Shown here: positions 7,540-15,963 of the stretch, one piece after another
Position numbering within the stretch: position 1 is the first letter of the stretch
How the letters are laid out: every line of letters begins with the position of its first letter
Source of the DNA: Armatimonadota bacterium
GTDB taxonomy: Bacteria > Armatimonadota > UBA10988
Assembly (NCBI GenBank): GCA_016183835.1
Contig: JACPDV010000046.1
Span: 1 to 16,713, forward strand
DNA length: 16,713 nt
Direction: 5' to 3'
Program-made: the position numbers and the translations under genes
Notes under the pieces: generated by a model
The model's input: only the letters and a program-made list of their open reading frames with translations
What the model was told of the DNA's origin: nothing
Databases searched by the model: none

Positions 7540-8799
7540 TCAGGGTCGGGGGAAGACGATCGGCGCCGTGGCTTCGCCGGGCGGGGCGATGATCTGCTTG
7601 GCGCCGTTCTGCCACTGGATCGCCACCATGCCGTGACCCGTCTGCCGGAGCGTGGCATCGATGTCGAACTCCCCCCACGACGAGAGCATGTCGAGGTTGA
7701 CCAGCGCCTGCCGGACGGCCGTGGGGCCGAAGCTCCCGGCGCGCTCGATGGCGGCGCGGAGGGCCAGGCCGCCAGCGAAGGCGGCCATCGCCCGGAAGTC
7801 GGGCTCCGTGTCATAGGCCGCGAAGTACCAGTCGCGCCACTGCTGCGGGGTGAACCGGGGCCCTTGCCAGCGCGGGTCGTCGAACAGCGCCGGGCTGAGC
7901 GCCAGGTTGGGTTCCCACTGGGAGGTGGCGACCGTGTGGTTGGCGGCGGCGCCGAGGTCGCTGATCCAGGTGGCCGTGGCGGCGGCGGAGCCGTAGCTCA
8001 TCAACGGCGCGTTGAAGGGCAGGGCGGCGGCGTTTTGGGCGGTCAGCTCGGCGTCGGCCAGGTGCCCCTCCACGAACAGCGCGTCGGGGTTCGCCGCCTG
8101 CGCCGCCTGGAGGAATGGTGTGAGATCGGTGGGGGTGGTGGGATACTGAGCCTGGTAGACGATCTGCATGCCGCGCGCGGGCGCGGCGGCGACCGTGCCC
8201 TGGACCACGGCCCGGGCGAAGGAGTCGTCCTGGTAGAGCAGCGCGAGGCGCTGCGGGCGCGGGTCGACGGTGGTCAGGGCGTCGAGGAGCGCCAGGTTGT
8301 ACTGCGAGGCCGGGGTGATCACGCCCACCACGAAGTGGTTGCCGCCGCCCCAGATCTCGTCGGCGGAGGCGCCCCAGGCGAAGGTGAGTGCGCCGTGCTG
8401 CTCGGCCAGCGGCGCCTGGGCGAGCGTGGTGCCGCTGGAGTAGCCGGCGAACATGAAGTCCGCGCGGTCGACGGTGACCATCCGCTCGAAGAGCTGCGTG
8501 GCGACGGTGGTGTTGCTCTGATCGTCGGCACTGAGGATCTGCACCGGCCGCCCGCCGCCGTCCGGAGTGAGCCGGAGCCCGCCGGTGCTGTTGACCCACT
8601 GCTCGAACAGCCGGGCCGCATTGAGCGCGCCCTGGCCGATGGGCGCGAACCTGCCGGTGAGCGAGACGGGGAACCCGATCACCACCGGCGCTCCGAAGGG
8701 TGCGTTGCTCCGCAGCCCGCTGCAGGCCAGGAGCATGCCCGCGATGCCTGCCCCCACGACCACCCAGCCGACCCGCGCGACACGTCCACGAGACGTCAT
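7540..8799 (-). CDS. Substrate-binding lipoprotein of a branched-chain amino acid (LIV-type) ABC importer
   Basis: This 419-residue protein starts at the ATG at 8799, with GGAG six nt upstream and a TACAAT box about 20 nt further back. The frame is open far beyond this start, but that extension is antisense to the hydrolase gene. The N-terminus is a lipoprotein signal: basic residues, a hydrophobic stretch, then the lipobox LLAC with Cys26, so it should be a lipid-anchored envelope protein. From about residue 39, VIGFPVSLTGRFAPIGQG is the typical opening of periplasmic-binding-protein type I (LivJ-like) receptors. GGLRLTPDGGGRPVQILSAD and the later VATQLFERMV fit the same fold. These proteins deliver amino acids, amides or aromatic acids to a LIV permease. 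No permease or ATPase genes are next to it, so the partner transporter must be elsewhere and the ligand is unknown. Confidence 0.88.
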   Translation of the reverse strand: MTSRGRVARVGWVVVGAGIAGMLLACSGLRSNAPFGAPVVIGFPVSLTGRFAPIGQGALNAARLFEQWVNSTGGLRLTPDGGGRPVQILSADDQSNTTVATQLFERMVTVDRADFMFAGYSSGTTLAQAPLAEQHGALTFAWGASADEIWGGGNHFVVGVITPASQYNLALLDALTTVDPRPQRLALLYQDDSFARAVVQGTVAAAPARGMQIVYQAQYPTTPTDLTPFLQAAQAANPDALFVEGHLADAELTAQNAAALPFNAPLMSYGSAAATATWISDLGAAANHTVATSQWEPNLALSPALFDDPRWQGPRFTPQQWRDWYFAAYDTEPDFRAMAAFAGGLALRAAIERAGSFGPTAVRQALVNLDMLSSWGEFDIDATLRQTGHGMVAIQWQNGAKQIIAPPGEATAPIVFPRP

Positions 8800-8820
8800 G
8801 CGGCACTCCGGTCTGCGGGC

Positions 8821-8826
8821 ATTGTA
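8821..8826 (-). promoter_or_regulatory. -10 box TACAAT for the substrate-binding protein gene
   Basis: On the minus strand the context is GGCTACAATGC (8819-8829). Downstream come a short leader with CCGGAG and the ATG at 8799. At the 17-nt position the candidate -35 (TTACGT) is poor. The 11-mer is identical to that at 2994-3004. Confidence 0.6.
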
Positions 8827-8913
8827 GCCCGGCCCCCCGCACGACGTAAGCGCTGGCGGAGAGGAGCCAAGCCGCGGCCGGCCAACCAGCCGCGCGAACG
8901 CGGGAGACGCGGC

Positions 8914-11487
8914 GTGAAGGGACGTGTGCAGCGGTGCTGGTGGACAGTGGGCCTGCTGGCCGCGGCGAGCCAGGCGGCGGTGATCTTCCAGAGCGGCTTC
9001 GAGGAGGAGTTCCCCGCCACCGGCGTGCCCGCCGGATGGGTCAACGACACCTACAGCAGTTGGGGCGGCAAGGACGTCTCCTTCGCCCGCGACGCCGACC
9101 GGCCGCACGGCGGGCAGGCCTGCTGGAAGGTGACGCTCCACAGCATGGGCTACATCACGCCCAAGCGCAAGTCGTGGATCGGGTTCGGCAACGTGCAGGT
9201 CGCCATGAACCAGCCGCTCGCCATGCCGCTGGTCAAGGGCAGGACCTACCGGGTGCGGGCGTGGGTCCGGGGGCGGACCACCACCGGCGTGACCGTCTTC
9301 TTCCGCAAGGCGGCGGCGCCGTACACGACCTACACGGGGCAGACGGTCCTCACCGGCGACGAGTGGCGGCTCGTCGAGTGGCTCTGGACCGCAGGTCTGG
9401 ACGATCCCGACGCCCGGTTCATGATCCGCTGGGGCGACCTCGGCTCGGTGTGGCTCGACGATGTGAGCGTGGAGGAAGTGGATCCCGCGCAGGCCGGTCT
9501 GGTCGCGCCGCCGGACGCGGGCAACCTGCTGTCGAACGGCGACTTCGACCTCGGGCTCGCCGACTGGGCCACGCGCATCGGCTGGGACAACGTGGTCGAC
9601 CCCGGCGCCACCGTCGAGCCGGGCGACCACGGGCCGTGCCTCAAGGTCTCTCCCGCCGGCCCCACCGCCGAGATCGCCATCAACAGCGAAGGCGTGCCGG
9701 TCACGCCGGGCCGGCCGATCCACCTGTCGCTGCGCATCAAGTCGGACAGGCCGGTGCCAGCCAAGATCGGCGCCGTGTGGATGGACGCACAGCACGTCGA
9801 GTACTCTCACTGCGATGCGTGGCCGCAGCTCACCGGGGAGTGGCAGACGCTCGAGATGGACGGTACGGTGGGCTTCTCACCCGCGCCGCGCGAGGCGTAC
9901 GTGCACATCCACATTCGCGGTCCGGTGGGCTTCTTGCTGGACGACGTGGTCCTGCGGCAGGACGGCCAGACCGCCGACGTGCCGCGCCCGCGCGCGGCGC
10001 TGATCCCCGACCGGCACCCCGTCAGCCTCTACCACGACGGTGAGCCGCTCAACCTGCGCCTGACCAGCTCCATCCCCGACGGGCTCGCCGGCACGCCGCT
10101 GGCGTGGCGCATCACCGACTACTGGGGCCGCGTGGTGCGGAGCGGCGCGGTGACGCCGGGCGCCGGGCGGAAGGAGCAGCTCCTCCCGGTGGCCGACCTC
10201 CCCCGCGGCTGGTTTCGCACCACGGTCGAGTGGCCCGATGGTCCGCGGCGCCGGCGCGAGGAGTCGACCTTCTGCATCCTCCCGCCGGCCGGCCGGGCCG
10301 TGGCGGCGGACGACTCGCCGTTCGCCGGACACTTCCAGCCCACACCACTCTACGGCGCGATGGTCCGCTCGATGGGCGCGAAGTGGCTGCGCCTCTGGCC
10401 GCCGAGCTACGGCACCTGGGACAGCGTCGAGCCCGAGCAGGGCAAGTTCAAGTGGGCCGACGATCGCGTGGACACGCTGGTGGGCTGGGGGCTGAAGCTC
10501 TGCGGCGTGCTCGAAGGCGCACCGAAGTGGATCACCGCCGGCGGCACGCCGGAGTACTGGGCTGCCTGGGAGAACTACGTCGCCAAGACCGTCGAGCACT
10601 ACAGGGGGCGGGTCCAGGTCTGGGAGGTGCAGAATGAGCCGGACCTCAAGTGGTGGACGTCGCGGCCGGAGGGTCCATCACGCGCGCAGAACCACTTCGA
10701 GTATCTCAAGCACACCTACCCCGTGATCAAGCGTATGGATCCCGGCGCGCAGGTGATGGGCGGCTGCGTCTCGGGCTTCTTTGTCGCCGGCACCGACGGC
10801 GGGCAGTTCGCCGACGAGCTGCTCGAGCTCGGCGCGCTGCAGTACATGGACATCCTGAGCTACCACTACTACTACAGCTCGGCGGATCTCACCCCCCTGG
10901 AGGAGCAGCCGGAGACGGCCACGCAGGCGGTCGAGCGGATTCGGACCAAGATGCGCGACAAGGGCCGCCTGCTGCCCATCGTCAACAGCGAGGGCGGCTT
11001 CTACAACCCCGGCTCGGCGCTGACCTACCGCGTCCCCGCGCCCGACAACTTCGATCCCATTCCCGCCGAGGTGATGGCCAGGATGGTGGTCAAGCTCTAC
11101 GTGGAGCAGATCGCCGCGGGCGTGTCGCGCTTCTTCTTCTACAACTGCATGTTGAGCGGCTGCCCGATGACCAAGGCGTGGGACGGGTTCATCGAAGGTG
11201 ATGGCCAGCCGCGGCCGATCATGGCGGCGTACGGCGTGATGACCTGGATCTTGGACGGGGCAAAGTACGAGCGCACCGACCGCCCGCGGCCGGATGTCTG
11301 GATGCACCGGTTCACCACGCCGCGCGGGCCGGCGGCAGTGGTCTGGTCGAAGACGGGCACTTCCGTCGATCTGCCCATCCCGCACGCCGTGGGGGCATGG
11401 GACCTGATGGGGCAGGAGCTGGACGTGCACCGGGCGGCCGGGTTCGCGCTCAGCCCGGAGCCGATCTACGTGCAATTGGCGGACTGA
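8914..11487 (+). CDS. Secreted multidomain glycoside hydrolase, clan GH-A type
   Basis: I take the GTG at 8914, which has GGGAG seven nt upstream and begins a signal peptide (residues 1-22, WWTVGLLAAASQAA). The mature 857-residue precursor reads as two carbohydrate-binding-like beta sandwiches (~23-190, ending VWLDDVSV; ~204-350, starting NLLSNGDF and ending LLDDVVLRQDG), an Ig-like strand domain (~362-460), a TIM-barrel catalytic domain (~468-790) and a C-terminal beta domain (~796-857). The barrel shows VWEVQNEPD with Glu575 as probable acid/base and PIVNSEGG with Glu693 as probable nucleophile. That pattern is typical of retaining clan GH-A enzymes such as the GH39 and GH5 relatives; the exact family and sugar are not readable. 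It is divergent from the lipoprotein gene and has a convergent paralogue at 11615-13964. Expected location: periplasm or outside the cell. Confidence 0.85.
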   Translation: MKGRVQRCWWTVGLLAAASQAAVIFQSGFEEEFPATGVPAGWVNDTYSSWGGKDVSFARDADRPHGGQACWKVTLHSMGYITPKRKSWIGFGNVQVAMNQPLAMPLVKGRTYRVRAWVRGRTTTGVTVFFRKAAAPYTTYTGQTVLTGDEWRLVEWLWTAGLDDPDARFMIRWGDLGSVWLDDVSVEEVDPAQAGLVAPPDAGNLLSNGDFDLGLADWATRIGWDNVVDPGATVEPGDHGPCLKVSPAGPTAEIAINSEGVPVTPGRPIHLSLRIKSDRPVPAKIGAVWMDAQHVEYSHCDAWPQLTGEWQTLEMDGTVGFSPAPREAYVHIHIRGPVGFLLDDVVLRQDGQTADVPRPRAALIPDRHPVSLYHDGEPLNLRLTSSIPDGLAGTPLAWRITDYWGRVVRSGAVTPGAGRKEQLLPVADLPRGWFRTTVEWPDGPRRRREESTFCILPPAGRAVAADDSPFAGHFQPTPLYGAMVRSMGAKWLRLWPPSYGTWDSVEPEQGKFKWADDRVDTLVGWGLKLCGVLEGAPKWITAGGTPEYWAAWENYVAKTVEHYRGRVQVWEVQNEPDLKWWTSRPEGPSRAQNHFEYLKHTYPVIKRMDPGAQVMGGCVSGFFVAGTDGGQFADELLELGALQYMDILSYHYYYSSADLTPLEEQPETATQAVERIRTKMRDKGRLLPIVNSEGGFYNPGSALTYRVPAPDNFDPIPAEVMARMVVKLYVEQIAAGVSRFFFYNCMLSGCPMTKAWDGFIEGDGQPRPIMAAYGVMTWILDGAKYERTDRPRPDVWMHRFTTPRGPAAVVWSKTGTSVDLPIPHAVGAWDLMGQELDVHRAAGFALSPEPIYVQLAD

Positions 11488-11503
11488 GGCAGGGCTTCGG
11501 CTC

Positions 11504-11606
11504 CCTCCCCTGCGCAGCGGGGGAGTGCCGGGGTGGGGGCCGGACGGTGCGGTGTCGCGGGTTGCAGGCCCCCCCTCCCGGCCTCCCCCCGCTGCGCAGG
11601 GGGAGG
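11504..11606. repeat. Inverted repeat between the two convergent hydrolase genes
   Basis: The arm at 11504-11525 and the arm at 11583-11606 share the complementary core CCCTGCGCAGCGGGGG, with one-base length differences in the flanking C/G runs. Pairing extends weakly inward to about 11541 and 11567. GC-rich units built around TGCGCAGCGGGGGAG are, from general knowledge, a common dispersed intergenic motif. It probably acts as a two-way terminator or REP-like element. No gene is present in 11488-11614. Confidence 0.85.
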
Positions 11607-11614
11607 AGCGCTGG

Positions 11615-13964
11615 CTACTTGCGGCCGAGAAGATACACCGGCGCGTCGACGATCTTCCACCGCCCATCCCGCGGCACCGACACGTCCTTGCCCATCAGAT
11701 CCCACGCCGCGCGGACGCCCGGGATGCGGACCGTGCGCGACGTGCCGGTCCTTGTCCACGCCACGGTCAGCGGCCCGCGCGGCGAGCGGAAGTGGTGCAT
11801 CCAGTGGCTGGCCGTCGCCCTCGACGAAGCCCTCCCACTCCCGCACCACCGGAGAGCCATCGATGAAGAAGTTGTAGAAGAAGAACTGCCGCACGCCACA
11901 GGCAAGCTGCGCCACATGCTGCCGCACCAGCCAGCGCGCCATCAAGGGTGGCGAGACGAACCCCGTGGGGCACGGCCGGTCCGCCAGCGCGGTGCCCGGG
12001 TTGGCATACCCGCCCTCGCTGTTGAGGATAGGCAACTCCTTGCCCAGCGCCCGCATCTGGCCGCGCAGCCGCCCGAGCCAGACCGGCAGCGGCTCGCCGC
12101 CCTCGTCCACGGAGCGCGCGATGTACTCGTGGAAGCTCAACATGTCCATCATGTCCAGCCCGCCGGAAGCCAGCAGCTCGTCGGTGAAGGGCCGGGCCGG
12201 TGAGCGCTCCGTGATCGGCCCGGCGATCACTCCGCCGATCACCGTCGCCGTGGGATCTTCCCGCCGCACCACCGGCGTGGTGTGCTGCAGGGGCTCCAGG
12301 TAGGCCGCGGCGCGCGTGCCGCCCGGCCGCGGGATCAGCCAATCGTCCAGGTTCGGCTCGTTCCACACCTCCCAGACGTGGATGTCCGGCTTGTAGCGCC
12401 GGACCGTGGCCGCGACGTAGGTCTCCCACTCGGCCCAGTCGCGCGGAAGCCAGGCGGACCAGCCGGTGTAGAAGTAGTCCGGTGTGCCCTCCGGCGCGGT
12501 CGAGGCCCAGCGCGGGATGCGGTCGAGGGAGCCGACCAGCTCGAGGCCGGCTTCACGGGCGATGCGGAGCGGCTCGTCGCGCCAAGCCCACTCGCCCTGG
12601 CGCGGTTCCACCACGCGCCACTTGGTGTGGTTGGGCGGGTGCAGCCGGAGCCAGCGGCAGCCCACGGCGCGGGCGAGGCGCAGGCTGGTCGGGTCCACCG
12701 CGAAGTGCGCGCCGAACGGCGAGCCGGCCACGTCGCCCTTCCGCTCGGGCGGCGGGAGGATGCAGAACAGCGTTTCGCCGCGCCACTCCCGGCCCTGATC
12801 CTGCCAACGGGTGCGCGCCAGGTACCAGCCGCGCGGCAGCCGGCCCACGTCCACCACCCGGTCCGAGCGCCCGGCTTCCAGCTTCACGCTCCCGGAGCGC
12901 ACCGCCTTGCCCCAGAAGTCCGCCAGCCCCCAGCTCACCGTCATCCCGCCCCGCGGCGCGCTCGTGAGGAGGTGCAGCCGGGGCGTTTCGCCGTCGTGGT
13001 AGAGTGAGAACGGGTGTCGGTCGGCGATGAGCACGGCCCGTGGGCGCTCGCCGCTCGACCGGCCGTCCTGCCGGAGCTGCGCGTCGTCGAGCCAGAGGGT
13101 CGCCGGCCCCTGCAGCCACAGGCTGAGGTGGTCGTAGGGCTCCGGCCCAAGTGACTCGGTGCCGTCGGCCTGGAAGGCCTGCCACTCCCCGGTCACCTGC
13201 GCCCGCACCGTGGCGCGCCGGCTGCTCAATGTGACGGCGACGGGCTTGTCCGCGCGCAGGCGGCAGCCGATGTGGACCGGCCTGCCGGGCGAGATGGACA
13301 CGGCGTCGCTCGACAGCCCGACGCTGAGCCCCTCGGGCACGGCCAGCTTGAGGCACGGTCCGCGGTCGCCCGGCTCGGTGGTGAGGGCGGCCTCGGTCCA
13401 GGCGTCGCAGGGATGGTTGAGGAGCCAGTGGGCGGCGCCCAGGTCGCCGTCGCCGTTGTGCAGCAGGTTGCCGGCTGCGGGCGGCGGGGCGGACCGGGCC
13501 ATCTCTTCGGGCGACATCTCGTCCACGGCGACGTCGTCCATCCAGAGGGTGCCCTCCTGGTCGAAGCGGAGCATGAGGCGGGCGTTGGGGTCATCCGCCG
13601 ACGCGCTCCAGAGGTACTCCGCGCGGCGCCAGTCAGGCCCGACCAGCACGCTCCGCTCGATGTAGATGGTGTACGGCGCGGGTGCCAGGCGGAGCTGCAC
13701 GGCGACCCGGCCGACGTCGCCCCGGAGCCAGGCCGAGACGCGGTAGAGGCGGCCTTTGACCAGTGGCACGCCGACCGTAGGGATGATCTGCACGGCGCCG
13801 TAGGCGAGCCGGGAGCAGCGCACCCGCTGGCAGGCGGCGCCGCCGTGCGGGCGGGTGGTGTCGCGCCGGTAGTCGACCGTGAGGTCGGCCCAGCTCGAGT
13901 TGTCGGCCCAGCCCTCGACGGTGCCGGTGGGCGAGGCGGGCCCTTCGCAATCGCCGTGCGGCAC
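11615..13964 (-). pseudogene. Frameshifted paralogue of the multidomain glycoside hydrolase
   Basis: This copy follows the same domain order as the 8914-11487 gene. One hand-aligned stretch of 57 residues (beginning APYT) gives 29 identities. The barrel keeps both carboxylates: VWEVWNEPN (Glu536 counted from the GTG at 13964) and PILNSEGG (Glu650). At about 11800-11812 the match jumps from one frame (ending FVEGDGQP) to another (starting WMHHFRSPRGP) and runs to a TAG at 11615-11617. Compared with the sister, about 86 nt are missing there, which explains the frame change. Staying in the first frame gives an unrelated, low-complexity tail that ends at 11466. The N-terminal match to the sister begins around GDCEGP and no signal peptide precedes it, so the 5' end may also be lost. 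The GTG start is tentative. A sequencing or assembly error remains possible. Confidence 0.75.
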
Positions 13965-13980
13965 CCGTCGGGTGCTCCGG

Positions 13981-13986
13981 TATACT
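13981..13986 (+). promoter_or_regulatory. -10 box TATACT before the acyl carrier protein gene
   Basis: CGGTATACTC lies about 55 nt before the ATG at 14041, in the only non-coding stretch between the hydrolase copy and the operon. Because TATA is self-complementary, the same site reads TATACC on the minus strand and could also serve the hydrolase copy. No clear -35 is seen. Confidence 0.55.
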
Positions 13987-14040
13987 CTCGCCCGTTGCGG
14001 CCGGCCGAGATCGCGGGGTTCGGCTCTGGGAGCCTTCAGG

Positions 14041-14292
14041 ATGGACTTGGTCGCGGACGTCTTGCAGATCATCGCCGAATACAAGGGTCTGGACGTCACC
14101 GAAGTCACGCCGGAGCGGAGCTTCCAGGAGCTGGGTATCGACTCCCTGGACGCCATCGACATCATCTACGAGATCGAGGACCGGTTCGGCATCGACGTGC
14201 CGCAGGACGCACTCGATCTGCAGAAGGCCAAGACCGTGGGGGACGTGGTGGCGCTGGTGACGAAGCTGGCCGCCGAGCGTTCGGATGCCTAG
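14041..14292 (+). CDS. acpP: Acyl carrier protein
   Basis: This 83-residue, acidic, four-helix protein has the phosphopantetheine attachment motif LGIDSLDAIDIIYEIE, with Ser35 as the modified serine. The sequence around it (FQELG before; EDRFGIDVP after) and the length are those of a stand-alone type II ACP that carries growing acyl chains in the cytoplasm. The ATG has GGGAG eight nt upstream. The stop overlaps the start of the ketosynthase gene by 8 nt, indicating translational coupling. The gene symbol is the usual one for the ACP next to fabF. No fabG, fabD or fabH is in the window, so this could instead be a dedicated ACP for a special lipid or secondary product. Confidence 0.93.
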   Translation: MDLVADVLQIIAEYKGLDVTEVTPERSFQELGIDSLDAIDIIYEIEDRFGIDVPQDALDLQKAKTVGDVVALVTKLAAERSDA

Positions 14293-15547
14293 TTCCTCCG
14301 ACGGGTCTGCCCGGGGCGGCCCGGTCCGCGCCGTGGTCACCGGCTTGGGCGTCGTCTGTGCCATCGGCCGCAACCAGGCCGAGTTCCTGGGAGCCCTGCG
14401 CGAGGGCCGCTCGGGCACCAGCCGCATCACCGCCTACGACCCATCCTGGTTCAACACGCAGGTGGGCGCCGAGGTCAGGGACCTGTCGTTCGACCCCTAT
14501 CTCCCCGTCAACGAGCAGCGCCTCCTCGACCGGCAGTCGCTCCTGGCCATCGCCGCCGCGGCCGAGGCCGTGGCCGACAGCGGCTTCGACACCACAGGTG
14601 AGGAGGATCGCTGCGGCGTCGTGATGGGCACCGGCATGGGGCCCTCCGTGGCGCACAGCGAGGCCCTCGCCGAGGTCGCCGTCAACCACCGCAAGCCGCG
14701 GCCCACGACCATCCCAAAGTGCATGTACAACGCGCCCAGCGGGCATCTCTCGATGCTCTACCAGTGCCAAGGGCCGTCGAGCATGGCGGTCGCCGCGTGC
14801 GCTTCCTCCGCCGTGGCGCTGGCGCAGGCACTGCAGATGATCCGCGCCGGCGTGGCCGACGCGTTCCTCACCGGCGGCACCGAGTCGTTTCCGAGCTACG
14901 CCCTGATGGCCGCCTGGGACGCGCTGCCGGTGATGTCCAAGCGCAACGATGCGCCCGAAACGGCCAGCCGGCCGTTCGACCAGGAGCGCGACGGGTTCGT
15001 GATGGGCGAGGGCGCGGCCGTGCTCGTGCTCGAGAGCGAGGCCCATGCGCGCGCACGCGGGGCGCGGATCTACGGTGAGCTGGCCGGGGTCGGGCTGAGC
15101 TCCGACGCTGCCCACATCACCCGCCCGCAGCAGCGCGGGCCGGAGCTGGCCCTGGCCAAGGCGCTCGCCGACGCCGGGCTCAACGCCACCGACGTGGACT
15201 ACATCAACGCTCACGGCACCGCCACGCCCATCAACGACGTGGTCGAGAGCCGGGCCATCGAGGCGGTCTTCGGGCCGCATGCCGCGAAGCTGATGGTCAG
15301 CTCCACCAAGTCGGCCCACGGGCACACCATCGGCGCCGCGGGCGCCATCGAAGCCGCCGCCACGCTGCTCGGGCTGCACCACGGCTTCGTGCCGCCCACC
15401 ATCAACTTCACCGCGCCCGACCCCGAGTGCCACCTCGACTACGTGCCGAACCAGGCGCGTGAGGCGCCGATCCGCGTCGGGCTGAGCAACTCCTTCGCCT
15501 TCGGCGGGCACAACGTGGTGCTGGTGCTCCGCCGCTACGACGGCTGA
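14285..15547 (+). CDS. fabF: Beta-ketoacyl-ACP synthase II (KAS II / FabF type)
   Basis: This 420-residue condensing enzyme of normal length catalyses decarboxylative Claisen condensation of malonyl-ACP with acyl-ACP. The catalytic triad is complete: Cys172 in VAACASSAVA, His310 in NAHGTATP and His347 in KSAHGHTIGAAG, plus Lys342. The start VRAVVTGLGVVCAIG and the end VGLSNSFAFGGHN are classic thiolase-fold signatures. The ATG at 14285 overlaps acpP by 8 nt, and the Nudix gene follows after 2 nt, so all three should be on one mRNA from the TATACT promoter. The nucleophile context (ACASS) and NAHGTATPIND differ slightly from the best-known FabF sequences but fall within family variation. A role in secondary metabolism is possible, but I see no other biosynthetic genes. 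Confidence 0.93.
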   Translation: MPSSSDGSARGGPVRAVVTGLGVVCAIGRNQAEFLGALREGRSGTSRITAYDPSWFNTQVGAEVRDLSFDPYLPVNEQRLLDRQSLLAIAAAAEAVADSGFDTTGEEDRCGVVMGTGMGPSVAHSEALAEVAVNHRKPRPTTIPKCMYNAPSGHLSMLYQCQGPSSMAVAACASSAVALAQALQMIRAGVADAFLTGGTESFPSYALMAAWDALPVMSKRNDAPETASRPFDQERDGFVMGEGAAVLVLESEAHARARGARIYGELAGVGLSSDAAHITRPQQRGPELALAKALADAGLNATDVDYINAHGTATPINDVVESRAIEAVFGPHAAKLMVSSTKSAHGHTIGAAGAIEAAATLLGLHHGFVPPTINFTAPDPECHLDYVPNQAREAPIRVGLSNSFAFGGHNVVLVLRRYDG

Positions 15548-15549
15548 CC

Positions 15550-15963
15550 ATGGCGACGGCCAGGGGCTACGAGAGCGCGGGCGGGGTGGTGCTCCACGGT
15601 GGCCGCGTGCTCCTCCTCCACAAACGTGAGAACGACGAGATCCGCCTGCCCAAGGGCCACGTCGATGCGGGCGAAGACGCCGCGCGCGCCGCGCTGCGGG
15701 AGGTGGCCGAGGAGACGGGTTTCGCCGACCTGGTGTTGGAGGCGGATCTGGGGCAGCAGGCGGTGACCTTCGTGCTGCGCGGCGAGTGGGTGGTGCGCGG
15801 CGAGCGGTACTGGCGGATGGGGCTGGGGAGCTTTCGGCGGCTGCCGCGGACGGTCAAGGACGCGCGGCGCTTCCGCGTCTTCTGGTGCTCCGTGGCCGAG
15901 GGGCTCGAGCTGCTGAGCTTCGCCACCGAGCGGGAGTTCCTGCGGAGGGCGGTCGAGGGCTAG
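15550..15963 (+). CDS. Nudix hydrolase, Ap4A-hydrolase-like
   Basis: This 137-residue protein has a perfect Nudix box: Gly36, Glu42, then REVAEETGF at 50-58 with Glu54 and Glu55 as metal ligands. The preceding RLPKGH is typical of the subgroup that hydrolyses diadenosine polyphosphates and related nucleoside diphosphate compounds. The early SAGGVVLHGGRVLLLHKRE strand pattern fits the same subgroup. It starts 2 nt after fabF stops and is probably the last gene of the acpP-fabF operon. Its stop overlaps the convergent queD-like stop by 4 nt. The substrate is not decided by sequence. A house-cleaning role or hydrolysis of a CoA- or nucleotide-type by-product are both possible. Confidence 0.9.
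   Translation: MATARGYESAGGVVLHGGRVLLLHKRENDEIRLPKGHVDAGEDAARAALREVAEETGFADLVLEADLGQQAVTFVLRGEWVVRGERYWRMGLGSFRRLPRTVKDARRFRVFWCSVAEGLELLSFATEREFLRRAVEG

Noticed and set aside
7633..8913. N-terminal extension of the first hydrolase frame
   Set aside because: It is antisense to the lipoprotein gene; the GTG at 8914 starts a proper signal peptide with a ribosome site.
8800..9810. N-terminal extension of the substrate-binding protein frame
   Set aside because: It is antisense to the hydrolase signal peptide and first domain. The ATG at 8799 has a ribosome site, promoter box and lipoprotein signal.
11466..11800. In-frame low-complexity tail of the second hydrolase to 11466
   Set aside because: It runs through the intergenic inverted repeat and overlaps the end of the first hydrolase; the true homology continues in another frame to 11615.
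11795..11815. Programmed ribosomal frameshifting in the second hydrolase
   Set aside because: About 29 codons are absent relative to the sister and no slippery site is seen, so a deletion or assembly error explains it better.
14162..15511. A 449-codon minus-strand open frame
   Set aside because: It is a shadow of fabF, whose catalytic residues are intact; the antisense product has no recognisable motif.
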